Shown here: in pieces, positions 54,948 through 63,115 of the stretch
Layout of the letters: each line of letters opens with the position of its first letter
How positions within the stretch are numbered: position 1 is the first letter of the stretch
NCBI RefSeq assembly: GCF_023073315.1
Contig: NZ_JADPJH010000018.1
Location: 115,146 to 179,145 of the forward strand
Source of the DNA: Bradyrhizobium sp. 1
GTDB taxonomy: Bacteria; Pseudomonadota; Alphaproteobacteria; Rhizobiales; Xanthobacteraceae
DNA: 64,000 nucleotides
Direction: 5' to 3'
Notes under the pieces: model-generated
Told to the model about the DNA's origin: nothing
What the model saw: the letters and a program-made list of their open reading frames with translations, nothing else
The model's database searches: none
Translations under genes and position numbers: made by a program

Positions 54948-55156
54948 AGCCCCTCCATATCTCCAGTGGGCATCTTGCACGATCGGTAAGCTGTGAGAAA
55001 CAGGCAGGCCTTGAACACACCTGTAAGCTGCCTATGTTCTGCACCCGATGTAGAGACCCAAGTAAGAAATTTTAAAACGCGTCGCGGATTGTCACCGTAA
55101 TTCTGTTGGTAGCGATGCCGACCGGCGCAACAACGGGGAAACTCATTCCATTGAGC

Positions 55157-55876
55157 TTATTGCTTCGCTTTCGTATCTTCGATGTCTGCAACAGTAGCGA
55201 AGATTGCATCGACGAGACGCGTTGCGCTAGAGGTTTGGCGAGCCAACGCCCTGATCTGCTCACGGCATGGCACGCTTTCACTTTTGTGCGGATAATTGAT
55301 GGTGTGATCAACCTCGCCCCAAACCTCCTCCATCAACGTTCTCACCTGGATTTCGCAGGTCACTGTCGTGCGTGACTGCGAGGCAACTACATAATGAACG
55401 CTGGTGTACATATTTTCGCTACTCTGGGTCTCGATACCAACCGACTTAAAGTAAGATCGGTATTCGTCGTCCCATGTTCGCGCGGACGGGCCCTCTTTCA
55501 TCTCAATGCCCTGCTCATCAATCAAGGCTTTGAGCGCTTTGTTGATCTGATCGATCTGCGTAGTGTGAAGATGTAAAATTCGAATTCCTGCGAGATCATT
55601 CACGCGAAGAAAAAGATTCTCCTTGGAAATGTCGAACTGCATGCCTTTCAGTTTCGCATCTCTGATTTTCCTTTGCAGCTTATCACGAAGATGGCCAGGA
55701 TCCTTCATCCTAGAGCGTATCGAATGCGCAAATCTTCGAAGCTCGCTAGATTCGTCCATGTAACCCAGCATTGACTTCATAAACATGGCCACCAGACTGC
55801 GATGCGCTGCATAGTGCGCAACCAGCTCTTCAACGAGGGCGCTCTCTGCTTCAGACAGATCGTCAGCCGCGTCCAT
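55157..55876 (-). CDS. RelA/SpoT-domain small alarmone synthetase-like protein
   Basis: A 239-residue single-domain RelA/SpoT-type nucleotidyltransferase. Synthetase motifs are R56-M-K58-xxx-H62-L-x-x-K66 (basic substrate loop), catalytic Asp94 in NDLAGIRI, MYTSVHYVV, and EIQVRT with E175, then WGEVDH. There is no hydrolase HD domain and no TGS/ACT regulation. Expected activity is (p)ppGpp, pppApp or another alarmone or tRNA-pyrophosphorylation reaction, as in toxic small alarmone synthetases. It begins 2 bases after the ParA-type gene's stop and is the last gene of a tight three-gene unit, which has no obvious antitoxin gene beyond its two partners. Confidence 0.88.
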   Translation of the reverse strand: MDAADDLSEAESALVEELVAHYAAHRSLVAMFMKSMLGYMDESSELRRFAHSIRSRMKDPGHLRDKLQRKIRDAKLKGMQFDISKENLFLRVNDLAGIRILHLHTTQIDQINKALKALIDEQGIEMKEGPSARTWDDEYRSYFKSVGIETQSSENMYTSVHYVVASQSRTTVTCEIQVRTLMEEVWGEVDHTINYPHKSESVPCREQIRALARQTSSATRLVDAIFATVADIEDTKAKQ

Positions 55877-55878
55877 GG

Positions 55879-56883
55879 TTATCCGGCCTGCTTGATAATT
55901 CTCTTGGCAATATCGCGAAATGCTGCCTTTGCGACAGCACGCTGCTCGGGATTTCCCGCCGATTTAACGGAATAGATGGGGACGCCTTCTGTCTGCGATG
56001 CAGCGACCAGAGCTCCGAAGTCCTTCACATCGCCTAGCTTGGCAGGAGCACCGGCGATCCCAATATCGAAATCTTTCAATAGCGCGAGGATGTTCGATTG
56101 AATGTTGGTTTCTAGCAGTGAGAGATATCGGCTTTGATTTTTAACGACCCGCTCTCGATACACGCTGAAGCCTTGCGGGAGATATCCCATGAATTTTGGC
56201 CGGCCTGGCAAGGTGTACATTCCGGCTGGCGCAAGCTCACTGATTATTTGCCACTGCGACATCCATGAATGCAGCGAGCGACCGAGTGTTTTAAGGGCGC
56301 GTACAGAAAACAGATCACAAGCGGCGGGGACTATAAAATAATCGCAGTCGAGTAGGATGATGCGATTGAGCGGGCCGATATTTGGCCCGCTGTCGTAAAA
56401 AACAAAATCGATGCTATGCTCTAAGCAAACGGTGTTGACTAATTCGCTAAGAGCCACAGTGCCCACAAAGCCTCGGCGCTTTCGCTGCAAGCACTCGCGC
56501 CAGAAATCGTTCAGATCCTCTTCAAAATCTGAAACGCGGATATCTCCGGGCAAGAGATATAACTCAGACGATAATTCGATCGGCTCGATAGGTCGGAACG
56601 AACCAGATGCGTCCACGAGCGGCTTTAGTGCAGTCCAAACCGTTCTCCCGTCCAGATCATCGGAATGATCCAAGAGAAAGTCGAGATACTCGCCATCGAT
56701 AACGTATGCGGAAAGATTGCACTGAGGATCAGAGTCTACGAGAAGCACCTTCTTACCAAGCTCGGCAAGTTGCGCTGCAATGTTGTAAGTAAGGGTAGTT
56801 TTCCCAACGCCGCCTTTATGATTAAAGACAGTGATGCGCTTAGCCGGCGCACGCTTCATTGCGGCAGCAGCGCTGTCACTCAT
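55879..56883 (-). CDS. ParA/CobQ-type deviant Walker A ATPase
   Basis: A 334-residue ATPase. Deviant Walker A FNHKGGVGKTTLTYN (residues 20-35) has the signature Lys; LLVDSDPQCNLSAYV is the A' motif and FVFYDSGPNIGPLNR the Walker B region. The C-terminal half (SRYLSLLETNIQSNILALLK...) is helical. No ParB or centromere-like site is nearby. It overlaps the upstream gene by 4 bases and the alarmone synthetase gene starts 2 bases later, so the three are translationally coupled. It may localise, inhibit or activate the synthetase; that is an inference from context. Confidence 0.88.
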   Translation of the reverse strand: MSDSAAAAMKRAPAKRITVFNHKGGVGKTTLTYNIAAQLAELGKKVLLVDSDPQCNLSAYVIDGEYLDFLLDHSDDLDGRTVWTALKPLVDASGSFRPIEPIELSSELYLLPGDIRVSDFEEDLNDFWRECLQRKRRGFVGTVALSELVNTVCLEHSIDFVFYDSGPNIGPLNRIILLDCDYFIVPAACDLFSVRALKTLGRSLHSWMSQWQIISELAPAGMYTLPGRPKFMGYLPQGFSVYRERVVKNQSRYLSLLETNIQSNILALLKDFDIGIAGAPAKLGDVKDFGALVAASQTEGVPIYSVKSAGNPEQRAVAKAAFRDIAKRIIKQAG

Positions 56884-57458
56884 TCGGCTTTCTTTCGTCG
56901 CGCCGACTTACGCCGCGCAGAAGTCATAGCGTTTCTAGCAGCTTCGCGATCAGGAAGCGCCATTACGAAAAGTTCTCCCGGCGCGCTTAGCTGTCGAGTG
57001 TTCTTGGTTGCGGCCACCAAATATCCGGCGTTCAAGGCATTGTTGGCCGCGTAGGATGTATTCGAGAATTTCGGCTGGGCCGCTTCGGTGTTGAGTTGCG
57101 CGAGGTCAAGCGTAGTGAAATGCGGTGTATCCCGAAAATGAGTGAGGTAGTACGCCAAGCACGCTACCCTCTCGACGTCTGTTTGAGGCCGCTTCTCAAA
57201 AAGAAACTGTTTGGGCGAAGGGTCCAATTTTTGAGAGAAGGACGGACGCTGTGGCGTGTGACTTGGGACCGGATTTTGCGTGGCTTCCGGCCTGCTCGAA
57301 TAATGATGGGATCTGTCCTCTTCCACGGCATTCGAGCCGAAGAATGTGGAAACAGATTTCAGCACTCGGGCGCGCGAGGCCTCGTCCAATCGGCTCAACA
57401 CTTCGATTATCTTGCCGAGAGCTTGCGCGGCAGATGTGCCGTTATCATCATCATCCAT
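56880..57458 (-). CDS. Unknown protein, first gene of the ParA/alarmone-synthetase cassette
   Basis: A 192-residue protein: a helical N-terminal segment (AAQALGKIIEVLSRLDEASRAR), a Ser/Pro-rich linker (residues 55-85), and a compact C-terminal domain starting TDVERVACLAYYLTHFRDT and ending in a Lys/Arg-rich tail (ARRKSARRKKAE). The C-terminal domain has a winged-helix-like order of helices and strands and may bind nucleic acid. I do not recognise a named family. It is the first gene of the operon, with a palindromic site upstream. Confidence 0.75.
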   Translation of the reverse strand: MDDDDNGTSAAQALGKIIEVLSRLDEASRARVLKSVSTFFGSNAVEEDRSHHYSSRPEATQNPVPSHTPQRPSFSQKLDPSPKQFLFEKRPQTDVERVACLAYYLTHFRDTPHFTTLDLAQLNTEAAQPKFSNTSYAANNALNAGYLVAATKNTRQLSAPGELFVMALPDREAARNAMTSARRKSARRKKAE

Positions 57459-57515
57459 AAGTCAATACCTTGGGGAACCGCGTCAACCTTGCAAAACTAC
57501 AAGTGGTTGGCAAGT

Positions 57516-57546
57516 CGTGCGCACTTTCGCGCTGAAGTTGCGCACG
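57516..57546. promoter_or_regulatory. Inverted repeat upstream of the cassette
   Basis: CGTGCGCA and TGCGCACG, perfect 8-base arms separated by 15 bases. It lies 58 bases before the first gene and could be an operator for a DNA-binding cassette product. The promoter itself is not clear. Confidence 0.5.
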
Positions 57547-57623
57547 CAAATCGTCGGTGGCTAACCAGGGCGGGTACCAAACGCGATCGCACAAGTAGAG
57601 CAGCACTAAATGCTTGAAATCAC

Positions 57624-57668
57624 TGGTACAGTTGGGTGGGCTCGAACCACCGACCTCCTGTTCCACAG
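57624..57668 (-). other. 3' fragment of a tRNA-His-like gene (probable attachment site)
   Basis: 45 bases match the 3' half of a tRNA: anticodon loop CTGTGGA (anticodon GTG), stem half ACAGG, variable AGGTC, perfect T arm GGTGG/CCACC with loop TTCGAGC, acceptor half CAACTGT, A73 and CCA. The 5' half is missing; the adjoining right-hand sequence does not pair. A73 agrees with alphaproteobacterial tRNA-His. Such fragments form when an element integrates in a tRNA 3' end. The tyrosine integrase gene starts 190 bases to the right. Confidence 0.7.
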
Positions 57669-57861
57669 TCGTACCCCCGATGACGTCAATGGAATTCACT
57701 GAGAACCATTGGGAACGTCAATACCAAATATAACAACCTTTTCAGATAGTTAGTTAGAGTTTCTGGGCTCCACTTGATATCTTTTAGGTCCATTGGGGAA
57801 GCGATCGCGAATGTTCGATCGCCACCTAAACGGTACCTAAACCGATCTCAGGGGACGCGTT

Positions 57862-59175
57862 GTGAGTGAGCAGTCAGGACAGAAGAAACGACAGAAGGAA
57901 AACAGGAAACACCGTCTGAGCGACACCTGGATCGCGCGTCATAAGCTCACCCTGCCACAGGAAGATTGGTTCGATATCGTGCGGCCGGAGCTCATCCTGC
58001 GCATGTCGTACGGGGGCGCGAAAACCTTCCGCGTCCGACACAAGGTCGGCAGCAAGACTCGGACGTTCAAGCTGGGCCGTTGGCATCCTGAGACGTTCAA
58101 CGTTGATGCTGCGAGGAAGGCGGCCAAGACGTTCAAGCCAGCGCCATCCATCTCGACGGACGGAATGACCGAGGATCAGGCTTGGTGGCTGTCCGCGACA
58201 TTCGCCGACGTCATCGAGAAATACATATCAGAGGTTGTCTCGACCTTCCGGACGGCCTCGGAGACGGAACGCTGCTACCGACGCTACGTCATCCCCAAGC
58301 TGGGCAAGACCACCTTCGTCGACCTCAAGAAGACCGACGCGGGCCTGCTGCGACGCACAATGCGGACAGAGAACGGGCCGCGGCAAGCCGACATCATTTT
58401 CGCATTGATCCGATCGATCTGTTTTTGGGTCGAGGACGAAGAGGTCATCGACGGATACGAAAGCCCGCTCCGCTACCGTCCAAAGCGCAGGGGCAAGAAT
58501 AAGCGTCGCGGCGGAGGCCGCGAGCGCGTCCTCGACGACAATGAACTGCGGATGGTCTGGCGTGCCGCGGAACAGATGGGAGGTCTCTATGGGGGTCTCG
58601 TTCGCCTGCTCCTCCTCACTGGACAGCGTCGCCAATGTCTCGCGACAGCCAAATGGTCCGAGATAGTCGACGGAACTTGGTTCATCCGGGATGAGGGCGA
58701 CGATGCGAAGGGGACGGGCCAAATCCTGCGGCTGCCTCCCCTCGCCCTCCAAATCCTCAACGCGCTGCCGCGGATCAAGGGCAACCCTTACGTCTTCGGT
58801 GTTGAGGACAAGGGCGAGCACAAGCCGTTCAACAGCTTCTCCCAGCGGAAGGACGAGATTTTAGAATTGCTGCCCCGACCAATCCCACGATGGACCTTGC
58901 ATGATCTGCGACGGACCGCCCGCACGCGATTGGAGGACATCGGCATTGAGATGCAGACGGGCGAAGTCGTGATCGGGCACGCGCTGCCGGGCGTGAAGCG
59001 CATCTATATCCGCTCCAAGTTTGAGGAGAAGCGCGCGGACGCCCTCGTACGCCTCGCGACGCACATTGCCGACGTTGTCGGATTGTCCCCAGATCAGGGC
59101 GGGACGCCTCCCGCAGTGTCCCACACCACGACATCCGGAAACGTTGTCCCGATCCGGCGCACGCGGCGCGCATGA
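57862..59175 (+). CDS. Tyrosine-type site-specific integrase
   Basis: A 437-residue recombinase. The N-terminal arm-binding domain is followed by a core-binding SAM-like domain (about 110-210) and the catalytic domain. Catalytic residues are Arg in LLLLTGQRRQC, HxLR in TLHDLRRTAR, a His in IGHALPGV and the nucleophile Tyr in VKRIYIRSKF. The start is GTG. Adjacency to a truncated tRNA fragment marks it as the integrase of a genomic island or prophage entering at a tRNA-His 3' end. It is more distant from phage P4-type integrases in its C-terminal tail. Confidence 0.92.
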   Translation: MSEQSGQKKRQKENRKHRLSDTWIARHKLTLPQEDWFDIVRPELILRMSYGGAKTFRVRHKVGSKTRTFKLGRWHPETFNVDAARKAAKTFKPAPSISTDGMTEDQAWWLSATFADVIEKYISEVVSTFRTASETERCYRRYVIPKLGKTTFVDLKKTDAGLLRRTMRTENGPRQADIIFALIRSICFWVEDEEVIDGYESPLRYRPKRRGKNKRRGGGRERVLDDNELRMVWRAAEQMGGLYGGLVRLLLLTGQRRQCLATAKWSEIVDGTWFIRDEGDDAKGTGQILRLPPLALQILNALPRIKGNPYVFGVEDKGEHKPFNSFSQRKDEILELLPRPIPRWTLHDLRRTARTRLEDIGIEMQTGEVVIGHALPGVKRIYIRSKFEEKRADALVRLATHIADVVGLSPDQGGTPPAVSHTTTSGNVVPIRRTRRA

Positions 59176-59520
59176 GCACGGACGCGCTCAGGGCGCGCCA
59201 CAGCCGTCCATCAGGGGTCCCAGGGGGAATGACGGGACGCTCCGGCATGACGGCTCCAGACCGCTCCTAGCGGGGCGATCACTGGGCGTCTTTGGGCATT
59301 GACGACAATCCGCCGTTTTGTCATCGTCCGTCTGCGGCGTCCTCCAAGACCGTGCTCTTGTTGGTTAGAGTACCGCGACGTAACCGAGGCGAGATGTACA
59401 CTCGGGGAATGAGTTAGAGGCCTCGTCGTGGGCGCTCTACCGTCCGATTAGGCAAGCTTGGTCCTGATCCACATTGCAGCGAGCGCGCTTTTGAGCGGGC
59501 TCATAGCGATTGGACCAGCT
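59176..59520. other. Island intergenic region, gene-free
   Basis: No supported gene is seen. It contains the 15-base sequence GCTCCAGACCGCTCC (59253-59267), which recurs at 62964-62978 in the same orientation. A candidate region for promoters of the excisionase-like gene. Confidence 0.4.
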
Positions 59521-59775
59521 ATGTCAGAAGTTATCCCTCTAATTCATGACGCATCGATCCCGGATCACGGCCCCCTACTCGTCTCGCGCGATCAAGCTCG
59601 CGAGATGCTGGGCGACATCTCGGTTACCCAGTTGCGGAGATTGTTGAAGGCAGGCGAAATCAAGCCCGTTTTCTTGAACGCAAGTCCGCGACCACAACGA
59701 AGTGGCGGCAAGCTCTATTTCCGCGTCAGCGATCTTAACAAGCTCGTAGAAAAATTCGCGAGGCGTCGCCGATAG
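59521..59775 (+). CDS. Small helix-turn-helix protein, excisionase-like
   Basis: An 84-residue basic protein. LVSRDQAREMLGDISVTQLRRLLKAGEIKPV has the order of an AlpA/MerR-type helix-turn-helix, and LYFRVSDLNKLVEKFARRRR is the C-terminal wing and helix. Such small proteins next to an integrase normally act as recombination directionality factors or repressors. An in-frame upstream extension starts in non-conserved sequence and is rejected. Confidence 0.65.
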   Translation: MSEVIPLIHDASIPDHGPLLVSRDQAREMLGDISVTQLRRLLKAGEIKPVFLNASPRPQRSGGKLYFRVSDLNKLVEKFARRRR

Positions 59776-59863
59776 CACAAACGAAACCCACACCTGTTGG
59801 CGCAGGCGTGGGCAATTCGTCGTTCTGTAATGAGCAACAACCACCCCATGAGGAAGATCGTCA

Positions 59864-60796
59864 ATGTTGATCCTACGGGACCTGCTGCGGGGCGACAAGC
59901 CACCGCTTCTCGCACACGAAGCCTATCCGAGACCTGTTCTGAGGTTCGATTGCTACGCGGACACCGGTGTCTGGTTTCTGCCTGTGCCGAGGATTGATCT
60001 CGACGAATTCAACAGGCTGCGCGAACTGTATGACGGCGAGAGCCCAATCGAGCGCCTCCCGAAGCTGAGAGCACTGCGCATCATCGTCCAATGCCCGCAA
60101 CCCGAGATGCTGACCGAACTTGCATACCTTGAGGAAAAGTACGGCGGCAATATCACCCGCCTCGACATTTCCGCCGACGCAAGATCAGACCCCAACATGT
60201 CGGCCGAACATCAGCTGCAGTATATCAAGGCACATTTGCTGATGCCTCGCAGACCGGCAGGCCCGATCAAAGAATATGACAACGACCACGGGATCGGAGC
60301 ACTCTACGTGCCAAGGCCTGATGTTGAGAGCAAGCTGCGGGACCTCGCCATCTATTGCGACAGAACATCAAAGCTCAGGCCGAACGGACCGCGCGTCGCG
60401 CACATAGACCCGAGACTTCATCGGCGGGCACTCCGAACTCCCGCAAGAAATCGGGACCAAGGAAGGGAAAGGCTGGGCGTGATCGAGCACACCCATGAAA
60501 TCCATGACCTCGACCCATCAGATCTGTTTCGTCGTCATTTCCGTTTCGTCAAATTCGATACGCAGCAAGCCCAACGCGATCTATTCCGCAAAATCGCACA
60601 ACAGGCAGGCTCGATAGAGGAGGCAAGGAGGATGATCGAACATGAAAAGCGATATGGACAGCTGGATTACGTGCAGCGATGGCACGACCGGATGCCAACA
60701 CTGCGATTGCAGACGGCACCTGGTCTCGTCCAAATGCCAAGCAGCCTGACGTGGGGTGCTGTTAGACGGAGAAGAATGGAAAAACGGATAGATTGA
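59864..60796 (+). CDS. Possible replication-initiation-like protein of the island
   Basis: A 310-residue protein. The central part ITRLDISADARSD, GALYVPRPDVESKLRDLAIYCDR and VAHIDPRLHRR resembles plasmid and phage replication proteins in which an RxDxxxD strand is followed by a Tyr-bearing strand and an E/D-x-R-x-x-R strand. The C-terminal 100 residues are helical and basic. GAGGAAG lies 7 bases before the ATG. I cannot confirm a catalytic Tyr, so the role remains tentative. The gene is on the same strand as the integrase and excisionase-like gene. Confidence 0.45.
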   Translation: MLILRDLLRGDKPPLLAHEAYPRPVLRFDCYADTGVWFLPVPRIDLDEFNRLRELYDGESPIERLPKLRALRIIVQCPQPEMLTELAYLEEKYGGNITRLDISADARSDPNMSAEHQLQYIKAHLLMPRRPAGPIKEYDNDHGIGALYVPRPDVESKLRDLAIYCDRTSKLRPNGPRVAHIDPRLHRRALRTPARNRDQGRERLGVIEHTHEIHDLDPSDLFRRHFRFVKFDTQQAQRDLFRKIAQQAGSIEEARRMIEHEKRYGQLDYVQRWHDRMPTLRLQTAPGLVQMPSSLTWGAVRRRRMEKRID

Positions 60797-60919
60797 CGTC
60801 AATTCTACCCAGTGTGGGCTTGGATGATCGATATCAATGGTCTCAATGCGTTAGATCGTGTGAATGCAGGATTGTGTCGTCTTGTCATGGCCCGACATCT
60901 CGCTAAGGAGATACAGGGA

Positions 60920-61969
60920 TCAAGCGCCCTTTTTTGCGGGGCGCTTCCTCGCAGATTTCTTGACCGCCTTCTTCGCCGTCTTCTTTTTCGGCCTCGGCCG
61001 GGGCAGCGCCAATTGTCCTTGCTGAGGGGCCGGCGTGAAATCGATCACCTGAACGATCTTGTGGTGTGGTTCGGCGCCCGGCTTGTCGGGCGGCGTGACT
61101 TCCATTCGCACGCGGTACCGGTCATTTGTGAATGCCCCTCCGCGCTTTAATGCGTCGGTCGCGATCGACGTTTCCGAGATATCGACATAGATGTGTTGCT
61201 GCTTCTTTTTGCTGCGACCGTATGCGAAGCGCCAGCGCTTAGCCTTTTCGTCGTACACCGGAGAGTAAACATATAGCGTGGCAACAACCGTCTCGGGCGC
61301 TGCATGCTCCAGCTGCTGTTCGACTGTCTCAGTGTCGGGAGCGTCGCACGCAAGCTCGATATCTCGGATTTCTTCTTTCTCCAGCGAAACCACCGGCTGA
61401 TCCGCGTCCTTAAATTCGATCCGCTTTGCTTCATTCATATCGACTGGCGTGAGCGTTTCCTTGATGGCCTCCAAAACGCGTCGATTTTCGGCGAGCTTCA
61501 GCACCTCGGGGGAAATGTTGATTGTGTTGTCGTTACCGATGATCTGGATCGTTAGGAGACCCGGCGTCTCGGGCTTTTCGACCTTGGCAACTGGCCTATC
61601 TTTTTTCCATTTGAGATAGTCGAGGAGCGTTGCGAAGCCAGCACTCCTGATTACCCCAATGAATTGGAGCAATTCCTTGGCAGTTTTGACACGGTCATCC
61701 TGCAAGAGAGTCTTGGCTTTTTCAAAGATGTTCTGAAAGAGCTCGAAGTTGATATGGAAGCACTTGTGCTCAAAATCGGACGAGACGACCAGCTTGATCT
61801 TGGCACTATCACCGTTGAGCGATGCGTTTGCTTCCCGGACAAGACGTCCAAATCCTAGCAGTGCTGGGGCGAGCGCTTCCACATCGAGGGAGTGGTCGTC
61901 TGGATCGTCACTGTAGTAAGCCACTTGAAACGCTTCGCGACGATGATCGTCGCCAGCCCCATCCGACAT
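60920..61969 (-). CDS. Unknown island protein with H1-like basic tail
   Basis: A 349-residue protein. The N-terminal signature SLDVEALAPALLGFGRLVREAN resembles an uncharacterised family found in phage and accessory DNA (pattern D-V-x-x-LAP-x-LL). A helical region includes FELFQNIFEKAKTLLQ, a beta-rich middle domain carries RYRVRMEVTPP, and the last 30 residues are a Lys/Ala/Arg tail (KKKTAKKAVKKSARKR) like histone H1. GGGGAG lies 8 bases before the ATG. It may bind DNA or RNA through the tail. Function unknown. Confidence 0.7.
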   Translation of the reverse strand: MSDGAGDDHRREAFQVAYYSDDPDDHSLDVEALAPALLGFGRLVREANASLNGDSAKIKLVVSSDFEHKCFHINFELFQNIFEKAKTLLQDDRVKTAKELLQFIGVIRSAGFATLLDYLKWKKDRPVAKVEKPETPGLLTIQIIGNDNTINISPEVLKLAENRRVLEAIKETLTPVDMNEAKRIEFKDADQPVVSLEKEEIRDIELACDAPDTETVEQQLEHAAPETVVATLYVYSPVYDEKAKRWRFAYGRSKKKQQHIYVDISETSIATDALKRGGAFTNDRYRVRMEVTPPDKPGAEPHHKIVQVIDFTPAPQQGQLALPRPRPKKKTAKKAVKKSARKRPAKKGA

Positions 61970-62049
61970 GCCCGAAGCTCCCCAAATCTGCGGCGTCCAC
62001 ACTAACTCGTTTCGAGGGTCTCTACCTCATGTTGCGTTGCAAGCAGCGG

Positions 62050-62832
62050 CTATTTCTCACCGCTGTGGTCTGGCCCGCCGAATGGCCCTGTGAACCAGCC
62101 GGTGGCTTGATCATACCGCAAGCACACTCGTGTTTCGTGCTGATCCGTGAATGGACCACGATAGGCAATGATTGCCCAAAACCACAGTTCGTCGGTGCCC
62201 AGATCAGGAATGAGGTTTTGGTATTCATCGTTGCCGACTGGGCCATTCCACTGGAGCCTCTCCTCGATGCCCTCGCGGACTTCGCCTGGTGCAATTATTG
62301 GCGCTGAGATCAAGGAATGATGGACTTCCAGTCTGGCCGGCGGAAGGGGTTCGGAAAACACGCTCAGACTAACTTGCGCACACTTGATGATCGCTGGGAT
62401 TTTTCCGTGGTTCGCAACTGAGTACTTGACGTTCAGCCAAGTGTAATGTCCATCGACATCCTCGAATTCTTCTACGGTCAGCGAGCTTACCTTGAACACG
62501 AATAGGTATGGTCGTTCGATCTTGGCGAACGTCTCCTCCGCAATGTAAGCCTGTCGGGATGATGCCTTCGCCGCATCCGCTGCCGCAGCCGCACTTATCT
62601 TTGCTTCGTCCAAACTGACGCGGATCAGACGCAGCTGGTACCAGAACAATACAATCTGCCCCGCCCCCACGATCAGAAGAAGAAAAGTGAAAAAGCCTGA
62701 CGCGTCTCTGCTCAACCATCCCCACAGGCCCGTAGTCGCGGCGGGCGCATAGATCAGAGGCAGGCCAAAGAAGAGCCAGATGGCAAGAATAGAGAGTGCT
62801 GTAAGACTCATTCTGCATTGCCCAGCCGCCAT
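62050..62832 (-). CDS. Unknown island membrane protein
   Basis: A protein of about 260 residues. Two N-terminal hydrophobic helices (LTALSILAIWLFFGLPLIYAP and FFTFLLLIVGAGQIVLFWYQL) are followed by a helix rich in Ala (ISAAAAADAAKASSRQAY) and a soluble beta-rich domain of 160 residues. This layout is common in uncharacterised proteins of accessory DNA. The start is uncertain between two Met codons 21 bases apart. Its neighbour upstream on the opposite strand is another unknown. Confidence 0.65.
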   Translation of the reverse strand: MAAGQCRMSLTALSILAIWLFFGLPLIYAPAATTGLWGWLSRDASGFFTFLLLIVGAGQIVLFWYQLRLIRVSLDEAKISAAAAADAAKASSRQAYIAEETFAKIERPYLFVFKVSSLTVEEFEDVDGHYTWLNVKYSVANHGKIPAIIKCAQVSLSVFSEPLPPARLEVHHSLISAPIIAPGEVREGIEERLQWNGPVGNDEYQNLIPDLGTDELWFWAIIAYRGPFTDQHETRVCLRYDQATGWFTGPFGGPDHSGEK

Positions 62833-63115
62833 CGCATCGCCCCCGCGTTCTTCCGAGACTCTAGACCTGTCCGAAGGCAACCTCCAATTGTCGCTGTGGA
62901 TATCCACGGCCAGCCGCTAGACCCGGCGGAAGGGGGGAAGACACGTCCCGCACCAGCAATCCCGCTCCAGACCGCTCCGCCGCCTAGCAATCGATATCCT
63001 AGCACCGCAGAGAACAAGGAAGGATCGGGACATCCTCCCAGACTGCAGACGTGACGCTGGACGGGGGAGGCGTTAGGATACCGGGCCCTCGACAATCAAA
63101 CCGAGGGAAATCCCC

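Noticed and set aside
55106-55375. 89-codon rightward ORF over the alarmone synthetase
   Set aside because: Antisense to a conserved gene; only the first codons resemble the AEC motif and are reported as a weak echo.
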